Shown: one piece after another, positions 1 to 6,466 of the stretch
Numbering within the stretch: position 1 is the stretch's first letter
Layout of the letters: every line of letters begins with the position of its first letter
Assembly: GCA_020056865.1 (NCBI GenBank)
Contig: JAGVGX010000073.1
Span: 1-12,701, forward strand
Direction of reading: 5' to 3'
Origin: Desulfobacterales bacterium
GTDB taxonomy: Bacteria > Desulfobacterota > Desulfobacteria > Desulfobacterales > BuS5
DNA length: 12,701 nucleotides
Translations under genes and position numbers: made by a program
Notes under the pieces: model-generated
Seen by the model: the letters and a program-made list of their open reading frames with translations, nothing else
What the model was told of the DNA's origin: nothing
Database searches by the model: none

Positions 1-1
1 A

Positions 2-466
2 CACGACCTCAAACAGGGAAGAAATGGCGCTTTTATAACACTTGGCGATGCATTAACCTATTCTACCTTCGGTTATATTTTGAAACATGTGCAACAGCTT
101 GCTCCGGACATACACATTGAAAGCATACCAGGGATTACCTCCTATCAGGCGGCGGCCTCAAGAGTTAATATCCCTCTTGTTGAAGGAGAAGAAACTCTTA
201 TGATCATGTCTGGCGTGAATGGTGGCGGCTGTTTGAGAACTCTTAACCAGAAACCTGAAAATATTGTTTTTTTAAAGGCATACAAAAATATTGACGACAT
301 TATCGATTCGATTAAAGAATCTGATTTTATTCAAAACAGTGTGGGTATTACCAGCTGCGGGCTTCCTGAAGAAAAAATAGTCACAGACATTAATCAGTTC
401 AGTACCATGCCCCCGGATTACTGGACGCTTATTATTGCAAAACACAATAAAAATGGCTCTAAATAA
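2..466 (+). CDS. cbiL: CbiL, cobalt-factor II / precorrin-2 C20-methyltransferase (3' part only)
   Basis: This is the C-terminal 154 residues of a tetrapyrrole methylase; the reading frame is open back to base 2, so the gene begins outside the window. CbiL transfers a methyl group from S-adenosylmethionine (SAM) to C20 of cobalt-factor II in the cytoplasm, early in anaerobic cobalamin synthesis. The visible signature is the TLGDALTYSTFGYIL stretch right at the left edge, which corresponds to the GDP-xxYST SAM-binding loop of the CobI/CbiL subfamily, with Ala replacing the common Pro. It is followed by IPGITSYQAAASRVNIPL, the second conserved methylase block, and a C-terminal SCGLPEEKIV segment. 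The full family is about 230-240 residues, so roughly one third is missing. The TTG at 80 lies inside the conserved loop and cannot be the start. The gene overlaps the next one and heads the visible part of the cbi operon. The family is secure; the CbiL assignment rests on the YST loop and the context. Confidence 0.9.
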   Translation, partial: HDLKQGRNGAFITLGDALTYSTFGYILKHVQQLAPDIHIESIPGITSYQAAASRVNIPLVEGEETLMIMSGVNGGGCLRTLNQKPENIVFLKAYKNIDDIIDSIKESDFIQNSVGITSCGLPEEKIVTDINQFSTMPPDYWTLIIAKHNKNGSK

Positions 467-1514
467 ACACATGAAAAGATACAGGCTATTGTTTATTTCA
501 GGCGTCATTTCGTCCGGTATTCTGGTGTACGGATTTGTTGCGATTCACGGGCTTGATCTTGAAACTGTTTTTGCAAAATTATTATGGCCGCTTATTCGCC
601 TGCTGATGGTTATACTTTTAGGTCTAATTACAGGTCAGTTGCTTGAATTTTTAGGATGGACAACCTATGTATCCAGACTTGCAGGTCCCTTGTTCAGATT
701 CGGAAATCTGGGGAGACAGTGCAGTGCAGCATTTACTACCGCTTTTTTTTCAGGAGTTACATCAAATGCCATGCTGCTTGACTTTTATAAAGAAGGTAAA
801 ATTTCAAAAAGGCAACTTTATCTTTCAAATTTTATCAATCAGATGCCTGCATATTTTTTACATTTGCCTACTACATGTTTTATCGTCATTCCCTTAACAG
901 GCACAGCAGGTGTAATTTATTTTATGATTACCTTTGCAGCCACCCTATTTAGAACCTTCCTTTTTATAATTTTTGGTCACTTTGATCATTCATTAAGTAG
1001 ATATACTCTGGAGAAAAAAAACCAAGGGGAAGAAATAAGGCATTATAAGGAGAAAAAAAAGATCAGTTTCTGGGAAAGTATAAAAAACAAAATACCAGAT
1101 CGCATGCTGAATATAGCTGTTTATGTTGTTCCAACATATATTTTGGTGTTCATATTAAACAAAATGGGTTTTTTTGATCTGTTACCTAAAATAGTTGCCT
1201 TACAGGTTGTCACTCATGTTATGCCCATAGAGTCCTTATCAGTAGTTATTTTAAGTTTTGTGGCTGAATTTACTTCAGGCTTTGCTGCAGCAGGCGCGCT
1301 GCTAAATGCGGGCGTTATTACATGCAAACAGACTGTATTGGCGTTGCTTGTAGGCAACGTTATTGCGTCTCCCATTCGTACGATCAGGCATCAACTGCCC
1401 AGATATATCGGTATTTTTTCTCCTAAAATGGGGACATCTCTTATGCTGATGGGACAAGGATTCAGGGTGTTAAGCATTGTTATCATCGGTGTTGTATACT
1501 ATTATTTAGTCTGA
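453..1514 (+). CDS. Polytopic membrane protein, nucleoside-recognition/Gate-domain type, within the cbi operon
   Basis: This is an integral inner-membrane protein of 353 residues with about seven or eight hydrophobic segments. They lie near residues 11-30, 42-67, two between about 140 and 185, and others near 225-245, 262-285, 293-312 and at the extreme C-terminus. The pattern, with SGVTSNAMLLDFY before the middle pair of helices and FTSGFAAAGALL then GNVIASPIRTIRHQLPRY later, resembles the Gate/nucleoside-recognition superfamily (SpmA/SpmB-like, and the Gate parts of FeoB and nucleoside transporters). A charged cytoplasmic stretch rich in Lys and Glu sits near residues 190-210. The substrate is unknown. 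Its position between cbiL and cbiD suggests, by inference only, cobalt or corrinoid-precursor transport. The ATG at 453 overlaps cbiL by 14 nt; the ATG at 471, 4 nt after the cbiL stop, is also possible. Neither has a clear ribosome binding site, consistent with translational coupling. Confidence 0.75.
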   Translation: MALNKHMKRYRLLFISGVISSGILVYGFVAIHGLDLETVFAKLLWPLIRLLMVILLGLITGQLLEFLGWTTYVSRLAGPLFRFGNLGRQCSAAFTTAFFSGVTSNAMLLDFYKEGKISKRQLYLSNFINQMPAYFLHLPTTCFIVIPLTGTAGVIYFMITFAATLFRTFLFIIFGHFDHSLSRYTLEKKNQGEEIRHYKEKKKISFWESIKNKIPDRMLNIAVYVVPTYILVFILNKMGFFDLLPKIVALQVVTHVMPIESLSVVILSFVAEFTSGFAAAGALLNAGVITCKQTVLALLVGNVIASPIRTIRHQLPRYIGIFSPKMGTSLMLMGQGFRVLSIVIIGVVYYYLV

Positions 1515-1522
1515 CAAAACAA

Positions 1523-2635
1523 ATGCCACAAAAAAAAAAGCTTAAAACAGGGTTTACAACAGGTACGGCAGCAGCAGCTGCTGCAAAAGGCGCCCTGGCC
1601 ATGCTGCTTAATAAAAAAGCGTTATCTAAGGTAAAAATAGATTTTTTATCCGAAGGAAGTATCCTTATCCCCTTGCATACCTGTGTACGTGAACATGCGT
1701 CTACTGCTGTGTGTACGGTAATAAAAGATGCCGGAGATGACCCTGATATTACCCATAAAGCAGTCATAGGGGCAAGGGTTACAGTTGATCATAGCCCTGA
1801 AACGCAAAAGCAGGGAGAAATACGAATCACCGGTGGCATAGGCGTTGGGATCGTCACCAAACCGGGCCTGGAAGTGGCCAAAGGCCAGCCTGCAATTAAT
1901 TCAGGGCCCCGAAAAATGATAACTGCCGCAGTAAAAGATGTATTAAAAGAATATAATTCTGATTTATCAGTAAATGTGGAGGTTTTTGTTCCTGAAGGCG
2001 AAAAGCTGGCAAAAAAAACCCTGAACAAACGGCTTGGAATATTAGGCGGGATATCTATTTTAGGAACAACCGGAATTGTAAAACCCATGTCCCATGAAGC
2101 ATACACGGCCACGATTCAATCTGCCATATCCGTAGCGGTGGCTATGGGACAAAAACAGGTGGTTTTAACAACAGGGCGGCGAAGCGAAAAACATGCTCAA
2201 TCCTATTTGGTTGACCTGCCTGAAGAGGCGTTTATTCAGATTGGTGATTTTTTTAAAATATCTCTGGAAGAAGCCGCAAATAAGGGCATTGAAATAATCA
2301 CTTTGGCTGTTTTTTTTGGGAAAGCTTTAAAACAAGCGCAACAGATAGCACATACCCATGCATCAAAATCAACCCTTACCCTTAACAAGCTTTCCGAATG
2401 GGCTTTAAAAATTACTAAAAATGAAGCATTGTCTCAAAAAATTCTGTCTGCAAACACAGCACGCCATGCTTTTGATTTTATTAATGGGATTTATCCGCAA
2501 ATTATTGAACATGTGGGCAGTTTGATGATTGTATCTGCCAAAGCGTTTGCCGGCAGTCGGATACATGTCCAGAGTATGATATTTGACTATAACGGCAGAT
2601 TAATTTTTGACTCAGATACACAACAGGAGATGTAG
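1523..2635 (+). CDS. cbiD: CbiD, cobalt-precorrin-5B C1-methyltransferase
   Basis: This is a cytoplasmic methyltransferase of 370 residues, the normal length for CbiD. It methylates C1 of cobalt-precorrin-5B with SAM, after CbiG has opened the lactone ring. The diagnostic N-terminus is present (KLKTGFTTGTAAAAAAKGA, residues about 5-23). So are TKPGLEVAKGQPAINSGPR near residues 112-130 and LGGISILGTTGIVKPMS in the middle, all CbiD hallmarks. CbiD is not related to the other, CobI/CbiL-type methylases in this operon. The ATG at 1523 lies 8 nt after the stop of the membrane protein gene, with no convincing ribosome binding site, and the TAG stop directly abuts the ATG of the next gene. No defect is seen. 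Confidence 0.96.
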   Translation: MPQKKKLKTGFTTGTAAAAAAKGALAMLLNKKALSKVKIDFLSEGSILIPLHTCVREHASTAVCTVIKDAGDDPDITHKAVIGARVTVDHSPETQKQGEIRITGGIGVGIVTKPGLEVAKGQPAINSGPRKMITAAVKDVLKEYNSDLSVNVEVFVPEGEKLAKKTLNKRLGILGGISILGTTGIVKPMSHEAYTATIQSAISVAVAMGQKQVVLTTGRRSEKHAQSYLVDLPEEAFIQIGDFFKISLEEAANKGIEIITLAVFFGKALKQAQQIAHTHASKSTLTLNKLSEWALKITKNEALSQKILSANTARHAFDFINGIYPQIIEHVGSLMIVSAKAFAGSRIHVQSMIFDYNGRLIFDSDTQQEM

Positions 2636-3850
2636 ATGAAGCCCGTATCTGTCATCGGAATAGGATTAGCGCCAAAAGATATCACGCAGGAGCAAGAAGA
2701 TATTATCAATTGCGCTGATATTCTTATTGGCGGACAAAGGCATCTTTCGTTTTTCAAAAAAAGTACTGCTGAAAAAAAACAAATTACCAAAAATCTTAAA
2801 GATATTGTTTGCTATATAAAAAAACATATACTCAAAAAAACCATAGTGGTTTTGGCATCAGGTGATCCACTTTATTTTGGCATCGGGTCTTTTCTGGTTA
2901 AATCGCTGGGCGCAGAGCATGTTTGCATATATCCAAACATAACTTCTGTTGCCGCAGCTTTTTCGCGTATCAAAGAGCCTTGGCACGATGTCCATGTGGT
3001 GAGTTTGCACGGCAGGTCAGATACAAAAAACCTTATGGATGCTATTGGCAGCCATGATAAAATTGCCGTGTATACGGATAGCACTCATAGCCCTGCAATG
3101 ATAGCAAAGCTGCTTGCAGATCATCATATAGACAATTACCATATGTGTGTTTTAGAGCAGCTTGGCACAGACCAGGAGCGCATCAGGTGGTTTGATTTTT
3201 CAGAAGAGTTTTGCATGGATGTTTCAGATCCGAATATGGTTGTACTCAAACGTGTGCGCGCAATAAAAAAGCAGTTAGAGCTTTATCTGGGTGTAGATGA
3301 TCATCTGTTTGATCATGAAAACGGACTGATTACAAAATCAGAAGTCAGAGCAGTGACCCTTTCAAAGCTTTTGCTCAATAACAAAGATTTAATATTATGG
3401 GATCTTGGGGCTGGAAGTGGTTCTGTTTCCATAGAAGCCTCTTTATTTATTACAAACGGCACCATATATGCTGTTGAAAAAAACAAAGACAGAATTTGTC
3501 AGATCATAAATAACGCAAACCGGTTTCATGCACATAACATTAAAATTATACATGCCACCCTTCCGGAAGGTTTGGAAAACTTGCCTGTGCCGGATCGCAT
3601 ATTTATTGGAGGTGGGGGAAAAGATCTTAAAAAAATAATTCAACGGTCTTGCAGTGCATTGAAAAAAAAAGGTGTTATTGTAATCAACACCGTGCTGATT
3701 CAAAATATTGAGATTGCTTTAAAAACGTTAACCGCTTTGGGATTTCAAACAGATACGGTGCAGGTCCAAATTAATAAAAGCCGTAATATGCCATGGGGAG
3801 ATCGTCTTGAAGCTCATAACCCTGTTTGGATAATTACAGGTAAACATTAA
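2636..3850 (+). CDS. cbiET: CbiE-CbiT fusion (CobL-like), cobalt-precorrin C5,C15-methyltransferase/C12-decarboxylase
   Basis: This bifunctional cytoplasmic enzyme of 404 residues makes the last two ring methylations (C5 and C15) and removes the acetate carboxyl at C12. Residues 1 to about 205 are a CbiE tetrapyrrole methylase: VIGIGLAP at 6-13, IGGQRHL at 31-37, and the SAM loop LASGDPLYFGIG at 73-84. Residues about 215-404 are CbiT, a Rossmann-type methyltransferase: NGLITKSEVRA at 229-239, the glycine-rich SAM motif WDLGAGSGSVSIE at 255-267, and FIGGGGKDL at 323-331. In Salmonella these are two separate genes, whereas aerobic CobL is the same fusion in the same order, so the fused form here is authentic and not a sequencing join. 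The ATG follows the cbiD TAG with no gap and is served by an AGGAG inside the end of cbiD. All key motifs are intact. Confidence 0.95.
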   Translation: MKPVSVIGIGLAPKDITQEQEDIINCADILIGGQRHLSFFKKSTAEKKQITKNLKDIVCYIKKHILKKTIVVLASGDPLYFGIGSFLVKSLGAEHVCIYPNITSVAAAFSRIKEPWHDVHVVSLHGRSDTKNLMDAIGSHDKIAVYTDSTHSPAMIAKLLADHHIDNYHMCVLEQLGTDQERIRWFDFSEEFCMDVSDPNMVVLKRVRAIKKQLELYLGVDDHLFDHENGLITKSEVRAVTLSKLLLNNKDLILWDLGAGSGSVSIEASLFITNGTIYAVEKNKDRICQIINNANRFHAHNIKIIHATLPEGLENLPVPDRIFIGGGGKDLKKIIQRSCSALKKKGVIVINTVLIQNIEIALKTLTALGFQTDTVQVQINKSRNMPWGDRLEAHNPVWIITGKH

Positions 3851-3862
3851 AAGGCAAATTGA

Positions 3863-4648
3863 ATGAAGAAAAAATATCCGATAGTTTTTGCAGGTGCGGG
3901 CCCTGGTGACCCTGAACTGATAACCGTAAAGGCAAGCAAAGCGCTTATGGCTGCCGATCTTGTTATCTATACAGGTTCGCTGGTACCTGAAGCTGTATTA
4001 AAATGGGCAGGGACAGACACAAACATTTTAAACAGCGCCTCCATGCATTTAGAAGATATTATTTCCTGCATGGAAAAGGCCTATCTTTCAGAAAAAAAAG
4101 TAGTTCGTCTTCATACAGGAGATCCAAGTCTTTATGGCGCAATATTTGAACAGATGGCAGAACTGGACAAAAAAAACATCCCATATCAAATTATACCCGG
4201 TGTTACAGCAGCTTTTGCAGCAGCAGCATCGTTAGGGATAGAGTTTACGTTGCCTGAAATTTCCCAAACGCTTATATTAACCCGAATGGCAGGAAGAACA
4301 ACGGTTCCGGAATCAGAACAACTTGAGAAGCTCGCATCACATCAGGCATCCATGGCGATATATCTGAGCATGACGCTGATAGACCAGGTTGAGAAAATAC
4401 TTGTCAAGGCATATGGCAAGGATTCAACCTGTGCTGTTGTATTTAGGGCCAGCCAGCCTGAAGAAAAAATACTGCTGATTCGGGCACAGCATCTATCTGA
4501 AACAGTAAAAAAGGAAAACATCCAGGGTCAGGCAGTAATTTTAGCAGGCAAAATATTTGATGTCAAAAAAGAAGAATTAAAATATAAATCAAAGCTTTAC
4601 GATAAAAATTTTTCTCACCAATGCAGAAAAAAAAATAATGCCAAATAA
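3863..4648 (+). CDS. cbiF: CbiF, cobalt-precorrin-4 C11-methyltransferase
   Basis: This tetrapyrrole methylase of 261 residues methylates C11 of cobalt-precorrin-4 with SAM, the step before CbiG acts. Its N-terminus has VFAGAGPGDPELITVKA (residues 8-24) followed by LVIYTGSLVP (33-42), the form typical of the CbiF/CobM subfamily. The SAM loop LHTGDPSLYGAI is at 83-94, IPGVTAAFAAAASLGIE at 111-127, and TRMAGRTTVPESE at about 140-152, which is another CbiF/CobM signature. The lysine-rich C-terminal tail of about 30 residues (from about 232) looks poorly conserved. The gene starts 12 nt after cbiET behind only a weak AAGG-like ribosome binding site, and its end overlaps the start of cbiG by 11 nt. 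Confidence 0.95.
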   Translation: MKKKYPIVFAGAGPGDPELITVKASKALMAADLVIYTGSLVPEAVLKWAGTDTNILNSASMHLEDIISCMEKAYLSEKKVVRLHTGDPSLYGAIFEQMAELDKKNIPYQIIPGVTAAFAAAASLGIEFTLPEISQTLILTRMAGRTTVPESEQLEKLASHQASMAIYLSMTLIDQVEKILVKAYGKDSTCAVVFRASQPEEKILLIRAQHLSETVKKENIQGQAVILAGKIFDVKKEELKYKSKLYDKNFSHQCRKKNNAK

Positions 4649-5705
4649 AGGCAAAAAAATAGCCATCTGGGCGATTACTCCTCAAGGAGCATTACTTGGC
4701 GCATCGTTGACAGCCAGAATCAATGAGGTTGATTTTTTTGTATCTGCAAAAATTAAAACCTTATCAAGGCATTTTATACCATTTCATTCTTTTGTAGAAG
4801 CATTTGCTGAAAGCTTTCATGCATACGATGGACATATATGTATCATGTCTACAGGAATCGTGGTTAGATTATTGGCCCCTATTATTAAACATAAAACAAT
4901 TGACCCGGCAGTTGTTGTAGTTGACGACGCCGGCCGTTACGCAATAAGCCTTCTTTCAGGTCATTTGGGAGGTGCAAATAAGCTTGCAAAACAAGTTGCT
5001 GATTTAATTGGTGCAGAACCGGTAATTACTACAGCAACAGATTCTCATAATCTTCCAGCTATTGATATGATAGCCAAACAGAAAAAACTTGTTATTGAAA
5101 ACCCGGCAGCTATAAAACATATTAACATGGCAATTTTGTCAGGAGACAAAATAACCGTTTATGACCCTTTTAGTATATTAAAAAAAGAGCTGTTAAACGT
5201 AAATGCATTGCGTATTGAGAAAGAAGAAATAAAAAAAGTTAAAAAAGATATGCCTTTTGTTTATATTAATGATGTGATCATGAATCTTCCGGAAAATACG
5301 CTTATACTCAGACCTGGTTCACTTGTTGCAGGGATAGGCTGCAACAGAAACACAGCATTTATAGAGATAAAAAACTTTCTTAATGATAGTTTAAATACCT
5401 TTAATCTGTCAGTAAAAAGTGTGTCACAAATTGCGACCATAGATTTGAAAAAAGATGAGGCTGGTTTGCTGGAACTTTCTACAGATCTTCAAATTCCAAT
5501 TCAATTTTTTAATAAAAAAGAACTTAACAGCGTAAAACATATCCAAAGACCATCAGAAATGGTTAGAAAACATATAGGAGTAAAAAGCGTATGCGAAGCA
5601 GCGGCAATTCTTGCATCAAATCAGGGGGAGTTAATTGTCAAAAAGCAGAAGAAAGCCAATGCCACAGTGGCTGTAGCAAGAATTCCCTTTACATCGTTGG
5701 AATAG
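4638..5705 (+). CDS. cbiG: CbiG, cobalt-precorrin-5A hydrolase
   Basis: CbiG opens the delta-lactone ring of cobalt-precorrin-5A and releases acetaldehyde (the extruded C20 with its methyl group), a step found only in the anaerobic pathway. At 355 residues it matches the family. The N-terminal domain has IAIWAITPQGALLG (8-21), MSTGIVVRLLAP (70-81), VVVVDDAGRYAISLLSGHLGG (92-112, in part) and PVITTATD (128-135). A variable linker covers about 140-225. The C-terminal domain begins at LVAGIGCNRNT (229-239) and ends with GVKSVCEAAAILA and a VKKQKKANATVAVARI stretch that matches the usual CbiG terminus. The start ATG lies inside the end of cbiF, implying coupling. The 3' end overlaps cbiH by 115 nt in another frame; since the CbiG frame stays CbiG-like up to about 5684, it is a genuine coding frame there. 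See the cbiH entry and the findings for the junction problem. Confidence 0.93.
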   Translation: MPNKGKKIAIWAITPQGALLGASLTARINEVDFFVSAKIKTLSRHFIPFHSFVEAFAESFHAYDGHICIMSTGIVVRLLAPIIKHKTIDPAVVVVDDAGRYAISLLSGHLGGANKLAKQVADLIGAEPVITTATDSHNLPAIDMIAKQKKLVIENPAAIKHINMAILSGDKITVYDPFSILKKELLNVNALRIEKEEIKKVKKDMPFVYINDVIMNLPENTLILRPGSLVAGIGCNRNTAFIEIKNFLNDSLNTFNLSVKSVSQIATIDLKKDEAGLLELSTDLQIPIQFFNKKELNSVKHIQRPSEMVRKHIGVKSVCEAAAILASNQGELIVKKQKKANATVAVARIPFTSLE

Positions 5706-6466
5706 GCCCAGGAAGTTCTGAACACATGACAAAAAGAGCATTAGATGTGCTTTCATGTGTTGAAACCATTGTGGGCTATACGACGTATATTGACTTGATA
5801 CGGCCGCTTATAAAGGATCAAGAAATTATATCAACAGGCATGAAAAAAGAAATCGATAGAGTTCAAGCAGCCATTGATATATCATGCAAAGGAAAATCCT
5901 GCGCAATTATATCAAGTGGTGATCCCGGTATTTACGCTATGGCCGGTCTGGTATTTGAAATGTGCGAAAAGAATAAAATATCTATTTTAAAACCTGCGTC
6001 CAATAGCAAGAATGGTAAAAAAAAAGAACTTGTTATTGAGGTCGTCCCGGGAGTTCCTTCTTTATCTTCAGGTGCGTCGCTGCTTGGTGCGCCCCTGGCG
6101 CATGATTTTGCTGTTATCAGTCTCAGTGATCTGTTAACCCCATGGGATATGATAGCAAAGCGTTTGCATGCTGCTGCAATGGCTGATTTTGTAATTGTTT
6201 TATATAATCCAAAAAGCAAAAAAAGAGATTGGCAGCTTGAAAAAGCGCTGGAAATTATTTTTGAGTTCAGAGACAAAAAAACACCGGTAGGCATTGTGAC
6301 AGGTGCCATGCGAAGCAATCAGAAAGTTCTTGTTACCACACTTGGTAATATAAGACCGGATAATATAGATATGCAGACCACTGTATTTATTGGAAGTAGT
6401 GCTTCAAGGGTCTATCTTGATTTTATTATCACGCCGAGAGGATATTCAAAAAAATATTCAATCTAA
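5591..6466 (+). CDS. cbiH: CbiH, cobalt-precorrin-3B C17-methyltransferase (start uncertain)
   Basis: This tetrapyrrole methylase methylates C17 and drives ring contraction in anaerobic corrin synthesis. Conserved CbiH blocks are SLYIVGIGPGSSEHMT (residues 32-47), VGYTTYIDLI (61-70), ISSGDPGIYAMAGLVFEM (107-124), VVPGVPSLSSGASLLGAPLAH (151-171, in part), LYNPKSKKRDWQ (204-215), IVTGAM (235-240) and a final TPRGY. A short Lys/Asn-rich insert sits at about 135-146. The methylase domain should begin near residue 32, but between 5591 and the GIGPG codons there is no ATG, GTG or TTG in frame. The only usable start is the ATG at 5591, 10 nt after an AGGAG at 5576-5580. It adds about 31 residues read out of phase from cbiG, containing four cysteines (8, 16, 24, 28). 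The alternative is that CbiH is made as a frameshifted CbiG-CbiH fusion; such fusions occur in other bacteria. Function is secure, the start is not. Confidence 0.9.
   Translation: MRSSGNSCIKSGGVNCQKAEESQCHSGCSKNSLYIVGIGPGSSEHMTKRALDVLSCVETIVGYTTYIDLIRPLIKDQEIISTGMKKEIDRVQAAIDISCKGKSCAIISSGDPGIYAMAGLVFEMCEKNKISILKPASNSKNGKKKELVIEVVPGVPSLSSGASLLGAPLAHDFAVISLSDLLTPWDMIAKRLHAAAMADFVIVLYNPKSKKRDWQLEKALEIIFEFRDKKTPVGIVTGAMRSNQKVLVTTLGNIRPDNIDMQTTVFIGSSASRVYLDFIITPRGYSKKYSI
5623..5672 (+). promoter_or_regulatory. Possible -1 ribosomal frameshift signal at the end of cbiG
   Basis: Within cbiG, an AGGGGGAG Shine-Dalgarno-like tract (5623-5630) lies 8 nt upstream of C AAA AAG (5639-5645), which is in phase with the CbiG codons GTC AAA AAG. 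After it comes a weak potential hairpin, AGCCA (5654-5658) with TGGCT (5668-5672). A -1 shift at this point moves from the CbiG frame exactly into the CbiH frame. The layout resembles the E. coli dnaX signal (AGGGAG, spacer of about 10 nt, A AAA AAG, stem-loop). Weak points: the first heptamer base is C, so P-site re-pairing would be imperfect; the hairpin is only 5 bp; and slipping here would discard about the last 18 residues of CbiG, which look conserved. Function is inference only. Confidence 0.3.

Noticed and set aside
272..508. Minus-strand open frame opposite the cbiL end
   Set aside because: It lies opposite well-conserved CbiL codons and its own translation has no family resemblance; it is a shadow frame.
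1789..2112. Minus-strand open frame opposite cbiD
   Set aside because: It is a mirror of conserved CbiD coding sequence, with no ribosome binding site and no recognisable motif.
5932..6318. Minus-strand 128-codon open frame opposite cbiH
   Set aside because: It lies wholly within conserved CbiH coding sequence, and its product has no recognisable domain.
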